Positions 51,991-60,333 of a stretch of 64,000 nt of DNA are shown piece after piece. The stretch is taken from assembly GCA_900318335.1 (NCBI GenBank), contig ONKF01000002.1:60151-124150 (forward strand). Reading direction: 5' to 3'. Made by a program: the position numbers and the translations under genes. The stretch is from an uncultured Prevotellaceae bacterium (GTDB lineage Bacteria > Bacteroidota > Bacteroidia > Bacteroidales > Muribaculaceae). The first letter of the stretch is position 1, and each line of letters starts with the position of its first letter. The notes under the pieces are model-generated. The model saw only the letters and a program-made list of their open reading frames with translations. It had not been told where the DNA came from and did not search any database.

Positions 51991-53367
51991 ATGGCAACCG
52001 ACTTTGACAACAACAAGGATAAGAAAGAAGAGTATGTTAGACAGACTGGCTCGTTAAAGGAGCGTTTGGGACGCGTCAAGAAGACCCGCTGGTGCCGCTT
52101 TGGCATTGTAGCCCTCATCTATATTTTGTGGACCATCTGGATGGGCAACCCCTGGTTGCTGCTGGGCTTGTTGCTGCTGGGCGACATCTATCTGACTCAG
52201 TTTATCCCCTGGGGCGCGTGGAAGGGTATGAAGAACAAGACCCTGCGCACCATCATGAGCTGGGTAGACGCTATCGTCTATGCCCTGGTGCTCGTCTATT
52301 TCCTCTTCCTGTTCATCGGGCAGAATTACCAGATTCCCTCGTCATCGCTCGAGAAATCGCTGCTCACGGGTGACTTCCTGTGGGTGAACAAGGTGACCTA
52401 CGGCCCCCGCGTGCCGCAGACGCCGCTGCACTTCCCGCTGGCCCAGAACACCCTGCCCATCCTCAACTGCAAGTCCTATATCGACCACCCGCAGCTTGAA
52501 TACCACCGCCTGAAGGGCCTGCGCAACGTCGAGCGCATGGATATCGTGGTGTTTAACTTCCCCGCTGGCGATACCGTTGCCACCAAGATGCCCAACCCCG
52601 ATTACTATACCTTGTGTCAGGAGCGTGGCCGCGACGTGGTGCGCAACAACAAGGACGTCTTTGGCGACATCATCTATCGTCCCGTTGACCGTCGTGACAA
52701 CTATGTGAAGCGCTGTCTGGGATTGCCGGGTGAGACGCTGCAGATACGTGACGGCATCGTCTATGTCAATGGCAAGGCCGTGCCTCAGCCCAAGAATGTC
52801 CAGTACTTCTATTATGTTGAGACCGACGGCACCTTCATCGACGAGGAACTCTATGACGAACTGGGCATCAGCATGGACGACCGCCATGCCCAGGGTAACC
52901 AGTATATCCTGCCCCTTACCGCCGACATGAAGAAGACTCTCCAGTCCAAGCCTTGGGTGAAGATGGTTGAACGGATTCAGCCCAATCCCGAGGAGTCGCT
53001 GGTCACCTATCCCGTGGGTGTCGATTACGGTTGGACCCATGCCAACTACGGCCCCATCTGGATTCCCAAGAAGGGCGCCAAGGTGGACTTGACCTTGCAG
53101 AACCTGCCGCTGTATGAGCGTTGCATCAAGAACTATGAGTGTAATGACCTGGAGGTCAAGAATGGCCAGATTTTCATCAATGGCAAGCCCGCTACCAGCT
53201 ACACCTTCAAGATGGACTACTACTGGATGCAGGGCGACAACCGCGACAACTCGCTCGACTCCCGCTACTGGGGCTTTGTGCCCGAGGACCACATCGTGCA
53301 CAGGCTCTTTGACGGCGGCATCCGCTGGAACCGCATCTTCAAGATGCCCAACCCCGACAAGAAGTAG
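51991..53367 (+). CDS. lepB: Signal peptidase I
   Basis: The 458-residue product has two or three membrane helices (within about 33-112) and the S26 motifs: catalytic Ser S119 in QIPSSSLEKSLLTGD, Lys K240 in DNYVKRCLGLPGE and GDNRDNSLDSRYWG. The residue after the catalytic Ser is Leu rather than the usual Met. A long insertion between the Lys box and the final box, common in Bacteroidota, explains the size. It cleaves Sec signal peptides at the inner membrane. Confidence 0.95.
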   Translation: MATDFDNNKDKKEEYVRQTGSLKERLGRVKKTRWCRFGIVALIYILWTIWMGNPWLLLGLLLLGDIYLTQFIPWGAWKGMKNKTLRTIMSWVDAIVYALVLVYFLFLFIGQNYQIPSSSLEKSLLTGDFLWVNKVTYGPRVPQTPLHFPLAQNTLPILNCKSYIDHPQLEYHRLKGLRNVERMDIVVFNFPAGDTVATKMPNPDYYTLCQERGRDVVRNNKDVFGDIIYRPVDRRDNYVKRCLGLPGETLQIRDGIVYVNGKAVPQPKNVQYFYYVETDGTFIDEELYDELGISMDDRHAQGNQYILPLTADMKKTLQSKPWVKMVERIQPNPEESLVTYPVGVDYGWTHANYGPIWIPKKGAKVDLTLQNLPLYERCIKNYECNDLEVKNGQIFINGKPATSYTFKMDYYWMQGDNRDNSLDSRYWGFVPEDHIVHRLFDGGIRWNRIFKMPNPDKK

Positions 53368-53372
53368 TTGGG

Positions 53373-53427
53373 AGTTAGAAGTTAGAAGTTAGGAGTTAGG
53401 AGTGCTAACTAAGGACTAACAACTAAA
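53373..53427. repeat. AGTTAG heptamer repeats after lepB
   Basis: Four 7-base units AGTTAGA, AGTTAGA, AGTTAGG, AGTTAGG (53373-53400) are followed by CTAACT, CTAAC and CTAA words in the opposite sense (53404-53427), so the region can fold. It begins 6 bases after the lepB stop codon. Confidence 0.85.
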
Positions 53428-53442
53428 AGCAAAACAAATCCA

Positions 53443-54099
53443 ATGCCCGATTCATCGGCAACAGTAGTTGTGATGGGTAGCATGTGCGCAGCCTCTGTGC
53501 GCTGTTACGCTGCAGCCATCCAGGCCGGCACTTTGCTTGTCGATTTGGACGAGACGCGCTTGCCGTTGCGTCACAGCCACCACCGTTACCGCGTCGATGG
53601 CCCCAACGGCATCCAGACGCTCACCGTGCCCCTCGTTGGCTCTACCAACAACATGATGACCCCGCTGCGCGACGTGCTCATCTCGGAGCATGGCGACTGG
53701 CGCCGTCTCCACTGGGGCGCGCTCTACTCGGCCTATGGCCGCTCTCCCTACTTCGACTACGTGGCCGACGACCTGTCACGCATCATTCACGGCAACCAGC
53801 GTTATCTGCATGAATTCAACGCCCAGTTGCATGGGGTCATCGTGGATTTTATGGATCTGCCGCTGGTGACCCACTATCCCGATAAGTTGGCAACCCATGA
53901 TCAGGAAGGTGGTGTGGCCGACCTGCGGGGGCGCATCGCCATGAAGAGGCCCGACAGCCTGCCAATAGCCAACGTCCCCTATTACCAGATGTGGCAAGGC
54001 TGTGACGGCTTCAAGGCCGACCTGAGCATCCTGGACCTGATGATGAACATGGGACGGGAATCAGTACTGACGCTTATCGGGATGACAAAGGGTATATAA
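53443..54099 (+). CDS. WbqC-like family protein
   Basis: The 218-residue soluble protein matches the WbqC-like pattern: RYRVDGPNGIQTLTVPL, HWGALYSAYGRSPYFDYVAD and YPDKLATHDQEG-type segments. Members occur near O-antigen genes but their activity is not established. It follows lepB by 75 bases, as is common in Bacteroidales. The exact start is uncertain because the N-terminus is poorly conserved. Confidence 0.82.
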   Translation: MPDSSATVVVMGSMCAASVRCYAAAIQAGTLLVDLDETRLPLRHSHHRYRVDGPNGIQTLTVPLVGSTNNMMTPLRDVLISEHGDWRRLHWGALYSAYGRSPYFDYVADDLSRIIHGNQRYLHEFNAQLHGVIVDFMDLPLVTHYPDKLATHDQEGGVADLRGRIAMKRPDSLPIANVPYYQMWQGCDGFKADLSILDLMMNMGRESVLTLIGMTKGI

Positions 54100-54410
54100 A
54101 AAAAGAAAGGTCTAGGCAATCACTGCTGAGACCCTCATAATTACTAATACTTGAAAACTATATTTACCCCATAAAAGCATTTATCTTTTGTCATCTAATA
54201 ATGCGATACATTAGATGTACTTTCCTTTTGACGTTGCAAATTAAATAAAAATTTCTCTAATGTCAATGTGTTTAATGCTTAAAAAATGTAAAAAAAACGC
54301 ATTTTTTGCACTTTTTGTGACCTTTCATGCATTTTTTGCGGAAACCATCCAGCAATTTGCCATCATTGCTTGCTTTTTGCCATTATCACAAAAAAATACC
54401 ACCCCAAACG
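54100..54410. other. AT-rich gap with an 11-base direct repeat
   Basis: This 311-base stretch has no gene I can support. GCATTTTTTGC occurs at 54299-54309 and again at 54329-54339, a 30-base period. A weak hairpin (GGTCT/AGACC) lies at 54110-54134 after the WbqC-like gene, without a good T-run. Confidence 0.5.
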
Positions 54411-54441
54411 GTTGCCAGTTCATAAATATTTTGTACCTTTG
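54411..54441 (+). promoter_or_regulatory. Promoter of the tRNA gene
   Basis: GTTG (54411-54414), 19 bases, then TACCTTTG (54434-54441), placing the transcript start about 30 bases before the tRNA. Confidence 0.7.
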
Positions 54442-54477
54442 CATCCGCTTTCGGTGGGCAATATCGCCCCAGGAGCC

Positions 54478-54551
54478 GGTCCTATAGCTCAGTTGGTTAG
54501 AGCACCTGACTCATAATCAGGGAGTCCTTGGTTCAAGCCCAAGTGGGACCA
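54478..54551 (+). tRNA. tRNA with CAT anticodon (elongator Met or Ile2)
   Basis: All four stems pair: acceptor GGTCCTA with TGGGACC (one T-G pair), D-arm GCTC/GAGC, anticodon stem CCTGA/TCAGG around CTCATAA, T-arm CTTGG/CCAAG around TTCAAGC. The anticodon is CAT, and the discriminator base is A. CCA is not encoded. With this anticodon it could be elongator tRNA-Met or lysidine-modified tRNA-Ile2; it is not initiator-like. The restriction island begins 84 bases downstream. Confidence 0.93.
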
Positions 54552-54595
54552 CAATGAATCGTCGACGCTTGATGGTGCCGGCGATTTTTGTTTTT

Positions 54596-54620
54596 GTCCG
54601 TTCGTTCGTTTCGTTCGTCG
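54596..54620. repeat. GTTCG word cluster between the tRNA and hsdR
   Basis: CCGTTCGTTCGTTTCGTTCG, repeating TTCG, lies just past the hsdR stop codon. Related words recur at 59909-59926 and in both arms of 60215-60321 inside the same island. Confidence 0.75.
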
Positions 54621-54635
54621 GGTGTGTGCGTGCCC

Positions 54636-57600
54636 TTATGCCGACTGCGGGGTGATGACACCGTGAATCCTATCGATATACTTGGCGAGGGGCAGCATAT
54701 AGGGTGTGAAGACCGATAGCCGCTCATCAAATGGCGACTCGTTAACGACGATCTCCTTGGTGATGTCACCGTTCTCACAGACGTAGGCGATAATGGTATT
54801 CAGGAAGTCCTCTTGCTCGGCATTCAACTCGTTGCCTGAAATGAACTCAGAGAAGCGTCTAACCGCATTCTTGCGGTCAACCCCCACCAATGAACGAACA
54901 AACATAGCGACATTGCTACCACAAAGCATCCCATTGGTGAACTTGTCGTAATCATCCTTACTGCCAAGTTCTTGCCACAGGATTCGTTCAAGTTCGGTGA
55001 AGTCGGCTGCTGTCAATTGTTCCATATCGTAGATCTTTTGGAGTACGGGCAGGTTTCTGTTCTTCGACAGGAAGTCCAATACACTCTGCTTGTATGACAC
55101 ACGGGGTGTAATGCCTTCCATTGTGCCCTCGTCGCTAATCTCGTCCTCGATGTCCACAGTGAACCATTGACCACCTTGACCAATAAGGAACTTGATGAGA
55201 TCTCTCAGGTCATTCCTGACCTTTTCAAGCCATTTGAGCGACACGTTCTGCCATGCGACATCGGTCAATACTTCCTTGATAGTGCCCATCTTGGCTTGTA
55301 CCTGTGGCAAGGTGGCTTTTTCTTGCAGTTTCTCGGCAATCGTTTGAACCGAGTGCACCGCTTTGGTGGCATTGCCCTCCCCGCCAATCAGCGACAGTTC
55401 AATCAGCATCACCAACAGGTCAAATTTCTTGGCACTCTCGTCGAGGGTGTTTTTGGGCAGCAAGGGTGCGATGACATTGCTCAATGTGTTGACATCAACT
55501 TCTGAAATGTATGTCCATGAGTCGTTGTCTTTGAAGTGGCTTACGTCAGCCCACTTTTCCCTTACAGAGATATGGCTGTCAGACAGCGATGCGACCTGTT
55601 CTTTCAAGAGCGTTTTGATTTCGTCATGCAGCCCCTTGGCATACTCATCTTCTTGCCATTGCTGATGCTGCAAGTGAAACGCAATCTTAGCCCGAATGCT
55701 GAAAATCTTCTCGGTCAACGACGGTGCCACGGCTGCTGTCTGCCCGTCAGGGTTCTTGTCGAAATACTCGAAGTTCCTGCACCAGTCAAAGATGTAGAAA
55801 TGCTCCTTGTCCTTCCCCGGGCCGAATATGCCCTGTGACAGACGTGTGCCCCGGCCAATCATCTGCATGAACTTGATTCTGCTCTTGACCACCTTGAAGA
55901 ACACGAGGTTCAACACATCGGGAACGTCAATGCCCGTGTCGAGCATATCGACCGAAACGGCTATCTGCGGGTTACCGTCCCTGATTTCGAATTTGTCGAT
56001 GAGGTCTTTGGAGTAGGTGACGTAGTTGTCGATAAGGGCACAGAAGTCTGACGAGTATTCAGGATAGAGGTAGTAGAACCGCTCGACGATCATCTCGGCG
56101 TGGCGGTGGTTGTAGGCAAAGATGATGCTCTTGCCGATGCGCTCTCCGCTCTGCACCTTCAGGCCGTTCTCCATCAGGTCTTGCAGCACACGGTCGATGG
56201 TGTCGAGGTTGAAGATGTAACTGAATATCTCCTTGGTCTCAATGTCTCGGGGTTGGGGGTCTCCTTCAATGGCCTTGACCGCCTGTTCATATTCCCACAC
56301 CTTCTCGAGTTGTTCTTTTTCCTCGGCGCTCAGGTTGTTGTACTTGATGCCCTCCTTGAGGATGAGTGAGCCACGCTTGAAGCCCTTGTAGTTGACCAGG
56401 TAGCCCTCGGCAACGGCATCCTCCAGTTCGTAGGCATAGTTGGGCACGCCCTGTTCCATCTGGAAGGTCTCATAGGTGCTCTTGTCCACCTCGTCTCTTG
56501 GGGTCGCCGTCAAGCCCACAAGCAGCGCGTCAAAGTAGTTGAAGATGGCTGAATACTTGCCGAAGATGCTGCGGTGGGCCTCGTCGATGATAATCAGGTC
56601 AAACCGCCCGACGCTGAAGGCTTTCTCATCAGTGTCGATGTAGTTGATCATCGTCTGATAGGTCGAGAAAGTGATGCGGGCATTGGTGTCGGGGTCCTTG
56701 TCCTCGCTCAGGACGGAGGTGGTCATGTGGGGCAGCAGTTTCACGAAGTTCTTGTGTGCCTGGCTGACCAGGGGAATCCTGTCGGCAAGGAACAGGGCGT
56801 TTTTCACCCATCCGTTGCGGGTCAACACGTCAACCAGCGAGATGGCGACCCTTGTCTTGCCCGTGCCTGTCGCCATCACCAGCAAGCCTCGGCGGTGCTT
56901 GCTGTTGAAGTGCTCGCACACCGATTTAATCGCCATCTTCTGGTAATGGCGGTCGGTGATATTGTTATTCACACCGAGATCGGTGATGTCGTGCCGCTTC
57001 CTTTTCAGCAGCAGCAGTTCCAGGTCGGCCTCGGTGTGGAAGGCGTAGAGCGGCCGGGGAGGATAGCCCAGCCCGTCGATGATATGGGTCTCAAAGCCGT
57101 TGGTATAATAGATGACAGGCTTCACGCCGTAGCGCTTTTCCAGGCACTCGGCATACAATTCAGCCTGGTGTTTGCCCTTGACGGGAGACACGCTTGTCCG
57201 CTTGGCCTCAATCACTGCCAGGGGCAGACCGTTGCTGCCGAACAGCACATAATCACAATAACCCTTGCCCTCGGCATTGGGCATGCCTTCGACCTCGACC
57301 TCGATGCAGGCCTTTGAGGGCTGGATGGCACCTTTAGTCTCCAGCACGTCCCATCCTGCCTCTTTCAGCATCAAGTCGATGTAGAGCTTGCGGGTCTCGG
57401 CCTCCGATATGTCCGATTCCACTTCCACCACGGGAGTCTTGTCCTCGACGGCCTCTTTGTCGGCTGCCTCGACGATGGTCGATGTGGGAGTCACCTCTAC
57501 CTTCGGGGGCGTGATGACCGATGCCTGGGGGCTGTTGGGGATGAGGTTCCTGTCAAAGGGGACGACCTCCTGGATGAAGGTCAATTTGTGCAATATCGCG

Positions 57601-57950
57601 GCAACCACATTGTAGAGGTTGAGCAGGCAGAAGAACGATTCGCTCCGTGACACATGCTTGCCATGTGCCCCGTTGTTGCCCACCTTGCGCACATAGTGGA
57701 CTCCCTTCATCACCCGCTCATCGCCAATGAACTCACGGAATACCTCGCCATCCACAAGTTCAAACAGGGATACCCGCTCGGGTACATCGATGTTTTTCAT
57801 CACATAGAGTGCCCTGACGATATACTCCAATGCCTTCCTGGCGCTGACGGCACTCAGGTCAGGATTACTCACCTGCATTTCCTCGGCTGCCGAGCAGAAG
57901 CGATGCAGGTCAGTCAAACCCAATTCCTGTAGATAATCGAAGTTCCTCAT
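54636..57950 (-). CDS. hsdR: Type I restriction endonuclease subunit R
   Basis: I start at 57950 (MRNFDYLQELGL) because upstream codons lie in a repeat region; this gives 1104 residues. In order: an N-terminal DUF4145-like helical domain, a nuclease core with E248 and K250 (VIEAKRTS), and a superfamily 2 translocase with TGTGKT (361-366), DEAH (456-459) and a later GRGTRLS motif VI. HsdR cuts unmodified DNA after translocation, together with HsdM and HsdS. It is the last gene of its transcription unit. Confidence 0.95.
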   Translation of the reverse strand: MRNFDYLQELGLTDLHRFCSAAEEMQVSNPDLSAVSARKALEYIVRALYVMKNIDVPERVSLFELVDGEVFREFIGDERVMKGVHYVRKVGNNGAHGKHVSRSESFFCLLNLYNVVAAILHKLTFIQEVVPFDRNLIPNSPQASVITPPKVEVTPTSTIVEAADKEAVEDKTPVVEVESDISEAETRKLYIDLMLKEAGWDVLETKGAIQPSKACIEVEVEGMPNAEGKGYCDYVLFGSNGLPLAVIEAKRTSVSPVKGKHQAELYAECLEKRYGVKPVIYYTNGFETHIIDGLGYPPRPLYAFHTEADLELLLLKRKRHDITDLGVNNNITDRHYQKMAIKSVCEHFNSKHRRGLLVMATGTGKTRVAISLVDVLTRNGWVKNALFLADRIPLVSQAHKNFVKLLPHMTTSVLSEDKDPDTNARITFSTYQTMINYIDTDEKAFSVGRFDLIIIDEAHRSIFGKYSAIFNYFDALLVGLTATPRDEVDKSTYETFQMEQGVPNYAYELEDAVAEGYLVNYKGFKRGSLILKEGIKYNNLSAEEKEQLEKVWEYEQAVKAIEGDPQPRDIETKEIFSYIFNLDTIDRVLQDLMENGLKVQSGERIGKSIIFAYNHRHAEMIVERFYYLYPEYSSDFCALIDNYVTYSKDLIDKFEIRDGNPQIAVSVDMLDTGIDVPDVLNLVFFKVVKSRIKFMQMIGRGTRLSQGIFGPGKDKEHFYIFDWCRNFEYFDKNPDGQTAAVAPSLTEKIFSIRAKIAFHLQHQQWQEDEYAKGLHDEIKTLLKEQVASLSDSHISVREKWADVSHFKDNDSWTYISEVDVNTLSNVIAPLLPKNTLDESAKKFDLLVMLIELSLIGGEGNATKAVHSVQTIAEKLQEKATLPQVQAKMGTIKEVLTDVAWQNVSLKWLEKVRNDLRDLIKFLIGQGGQWFTVDIEDEISDEGTMEGITPRVSYKQSVLDFLSKNRNLPVLQKIYDMEQLTAADFTELERILWQELGSKDDYDKFTNGMLCGSNVAMFVRSLVGVDRKNAVRRFSEFISGNELNAEQEDFLNTIIAYVCENGDITKEIVVNESPFDERLSVFTPYMLPLAKYIDRIHGVITPQSA

Positions 57951-57972
57951 ATAATCATTGTTTTTTTTAGTG

Positions 57973-58020
57973 ATAGGCCCTAGAGGACTTATGAGTCTTA
58001 TAGGCCCTAGAGGCCTATAA
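57973..58020. repeat. ATAGGCCCTAGAGG repeats between the four-helix protein gene and hsdR
   Basis: ATAGGCCCTAGAGG occurs at 57973-57986 and 58000-58013 (27-base period). TTATAGGCC (57998-58006) and GGCCTATAA (58012-58020) also form a perfect 9-bp hairpin with loop CTAGA. Confidence 0.88.
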
Positions 58021-58026
58021 GCCATT

Positions 58027-58593
58027 CTATTTCTCTTTCTTGCCTCCTGTTTTATTGCGGTAATTGATTCTGGCCTGATACATCCGTTCCTTGATGCCTC
58101 CGTTTTTCACAAAGTCATCTTGCAAACGGTTGATGAGATTGCGCAGCATGTAGTCCTCCTGATGGATGAGCGTGATGGCGATATTTGCTATCGTCTCGGC
58201 ACTGCGTGTTTCTATCGCATCCCGGTAAAAGGCGCTGTCATTGTGCTTGGCACACACTCGGCGGGTCTGCATACTGCGAGGGTCATCGGTGGCCCACTGC
58301 TGCAGTTTCCTCACCCTCAGGAAGTCTTCGTAGTCAATGAGCAATTCATGCAGACTGGCTTTTGCCACATTGGTGAGTTTTAGTTCCGTCTCACTTGATG
58401 TTGCCGATGCCGCACTGCCCTCGGCGATGTTTTGCTTGCCGCTTCGTGCCGCTTGAATCATCTGGTCAATCGTGCGATCTCCCTTGGCCAGGAACTTGTG
58501 GGCAAAGTAATAGGTAATATCATAGATGCACTCAGCCTTTTGAAAAACGATGAGTGATTGGTAATTGCCTTGATTGGGTAAGAAACTTTCCAT
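58027..58593 (-). CDS. Four-helix-bundle (S23/Avd-like) protein in the restriction locus
   Basis: I start at the ATG 58593 (MESFLPNQG), 188 residues; a GTG two codons upstream is possible. The pattern LIVFQKAECIYDITYYFAHK followed by IDQMIQAARSGKQNIAEG is that of the four-helix-bundle family that includes the 23S rRNA intervening-sequence protein and retroelement Avd proteins. The basic C-terminal tail (NYRNKTGGKKEK) suggests nucleic-acid contact. It lies between hsdS and hsdR, 17 bases after hsdS. Its role there is unknown. Confidence 0.82.
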   Translation of the reverse strand: MESFLPNQGNYQSLIVFQKAECIYDITYYFAHKFLAKGDRTIDQMIQAARSGKQNIAEGSAASATSSETELKLTNVAKASLHELLIDYEDFLRVRKLQQWATDDPRSMQTRRVCAKHNDSAFYRDAIETRSAETIANIAITLIHQEDYMLRNLINRLQDDFVKNGGIKERMYQARINYRNKTGGKKEK

Positions 58594-58610
58594 GTTCACC
58601 TATGATTTTT

Positions 58611-59783
58611 TTATCCGAAGTATTTATCCATCGTGTAGTCAAACATCGTTTGTATTTCCTCAATGGACTGTTGAACAAGTGCCTTCTGCCGCTCAATCGC
58701 CTCCACCTTCTCCGCAAACTCCTGCTGCAACGACAGAGGAGGAACAGGTATATCAAATAACTTAAAATCTTTAATATTCACATGTGCGACCGTGCTACTA
58801 ACGTTAACAGCATCTATTTGCCTTTTTACCCATTCTGAAAGAATGGTTCTGTGAAGGAATACATTAGAAATTAATCTACCATTGGCTCGAAGCAGCATTG
58901 TTCTTTGTCCCAAACTAAAATGATAACCTTTTGGCAAAATAACAGCATCCCCTATACTCCCTTCACGGCCGAAAACTATATCACCTACAATCGGCTTTAA
59001 TCTTGTAATTCGTTTGTTATATTCACACTCGTCAAGATACTGCATAGTTTCCCATTGTACGGTTCCTCCTTTTAATTCAGATGTCCTTATACAAGGATAT
59101 TGTGTAACATAGTCAACCTTCTTTGGTGTAGAATGTGGGCAATCAACTATTCTGTCACATAATGCTTCTAATTTCTTTATTTCCCATCCTTTGGGATTGT
59201 CGATGGGGTCGTCGCCAAACATGGTGTAGAAGATGGACTGTGCGAGTTGGTCGTAGGCTTTGAGTTGTTCTTTCTTCTTCTCGATAATACCCGAAAGCAA
59301 ATCCAATTCCGCAACAATCCGCTCTTGCTCCCCAATCGGCGGAACAGGAATAGGAAAATCGAATATGTCGCTTTTGCTGAATCCTGCTTGTGCAGCCCTT
59401 GAATTACATACAGTCTGTAAGTAATGCTGAAATGATGGTGAAAGGAAAAACAACTTAGCAAAATCCTTAGAAATAACAGATTCATCAGGGATTGTCTTCA
59501 TAATGGCAACATTATAGGCACCCTCTTTTCCTGTCAAAATCTTTCCGACGGATGCGCCATACCTGCCGATAAGGATATCATCTTTATTGCAGGTTTTAAT
59601 ACGATTTGTGATTTTGATATATTCTTTGGTAAATGTGCGACTTTGTGTGAAGTCACGGATTTGGAGCATTCTGATATATCCTTCTTTATACTCGTCAATC
59701 CACTCTTCTTTTGGAGGCTGTGAACCACCTTGAAAATCACAAACTTCTCCTAGTTTTTTATATGTCCAGTCTTGTTTGTTCAT
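58611..59783 (-). CDS. hsdS: Type I restriction-modification specificity subunit S
   Basis: The 390-residue product has two target-recognition domains (starting about WTYKKLGEVCDF and PKGWEIKKLEALCDR), each followed by the conserved helical spacer (QERIVAELDLLSGIIEKKKEQL and the second LQQEFAEKVEAIERQKALV). HsdS sets the DNA site recognised by HsdM and HsdR. The target-recognition parts look AT-richer than the spacers, as expected for exchangeable domains. It starts a new transcription unit with its own -7 element. Confidence 0.94.
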   Translation of the reverse strand: MNKQDWTYKKLGEVCDFQGGSQPPKEEWIDEYKEGYIRMLQIRDFTQSRTFTKEYIKITNRIKTCNKDDILIGRYGASVGKILTGKEGAYNVAIMKTIPDESVISKDFAKLFFLSPSFQHYLQTVCNSRAAQAGFSKSDIFDFPIPVPPIGEQERIVAELDLLSGIIEKKKEQLKAYDQLAQSIFYTMFGDDPIDNPKGWEIKKLEALCDRIVDCPHSTPKKVDYVTQYPCIRTSELKGGTVQWETMQYLDECEYNKRITRLKPIVGDIVFGREGSIGDAVILPKGYHFSLGQRTMLLRANGRLISNVFLHRTILSEWVKRQIDAVNVSSTVAHVNIKDFKLFDIPVPPLSLQQEFAEKVEAIERQKALVQQSIEEIQTMFDYTMDKYFG

Positions 59784-59803
59784 TGGTTATTGGTCGTTTG
59801 GTG

Positions 59804-59811
59804 CAAAGTTA
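59804..59811 (-). promoter_or_regulatory. -7 element for hsdS
   Basis: Read on the minus strand this is TAACTTTG, 20 bases before the hsdS start codon; the -33 element is unclear. Confidence 0.6.
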
Positions 59812-59865
59812 CAAATTTCTGTTGAATGGGGTTGGCTTTGAGGTGGAATAATGCTTAATAAAAAA

Positions 59866-59895
59866 GGTGGTGCCCTTTTTGTCGAGAGCACCACC
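59866..59895 (-). terminator. Terminator of the ATPase/small-protein cassette
   Basis: GGTGGTGC (59866-59873) pairs with GCACCACC (59888-59895); on the minus strand TTTTTTA follows. It lies between the 76-residue protein gene and the hsdS promoter, so it separates two transcription units. Confidence 0.85.
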
Positions 59896-59941
59896 AATTC
59901 GGGGCTATCCGTCCATTCGTTCGTACAGACGTGCATGCGGA

Positions 59942-60172
59942 TTAATCTTGAGGCGTGTTTGCCTGCTCGGGTGTTTCCTGCCAGTCGATGATTTCACAAT
60001 AGGGACCGTAAGGCATTACCTTGAAGGCGAACTTCACCGTGTTGCCGTTGCGGGAATTGCTTACTGAGATGGTCTTTACCTCACTGTCGCTGTCGACGTT
60101 GATACTAATGCCAGCAGTAATGTAGTCGGCAAGCAGGTCAACTAACTTGGTTAAATTGATTTGGTTCTTCAT
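59942..60172 (-). CDS. Small uncharacterised protein (76 residues)
   Basis: I start at 60172 (MKNQINLTKLVDLLADYITAG); the longer frame would run into the inverted repeat. The product is soluble and acidic at the end. I do not recognise a family. It follows the RepA-like ATPase gene and precedes a terminator, so it is the second gene of a two-gene cassette inside the restriction island. Confidence 0.65.
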   Translation of the reverse strand: MKNQINLTKLVDLLADYITAGISINVDSDSEVKTISVSNSRNGNTVKFAFKVMPYGPYCEIIDWQETPEQANTPQD

Positions 60173-60214
60173 GGTGAATGAAAGTTTTAAAGTGTGAATA
60201 GAATGTGTATTTAA

Positions 60215-60321
60215 GAACGAACGAATGAACGGATGAAAGGGGTTAGGAATTATTCTTAAGGATTGAAATTGTTGTGTCAAAACTATCGATGACACAATTT
60301 CATCCGTTCATTCGTTCGTTC
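60215..60321. repeat. Perfect 24-bp inverted repeat with nested inverted repeat
   Basis: Arms 60215-60238 and 60298-60321 are exact reverse complements over 24 bases and are built of GAAC/GAAT words. The 59 bases between them contain a second inverted repeat, TTGTGTCA (60272-60279) and TGACACAA (60290-60297). It occupies the gap between the ATPase and the 76-residue protein genes. Confidence 0.92.
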
Positions 60322-60333
60322 AATTTTTATATA

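Noticed and set aside
58027-58593. Diversity-generating retroelement
   Set aside because: The four-helix protein resembles Avd, but there is no reverse transcriptase or template/variable repeat pair in the window.
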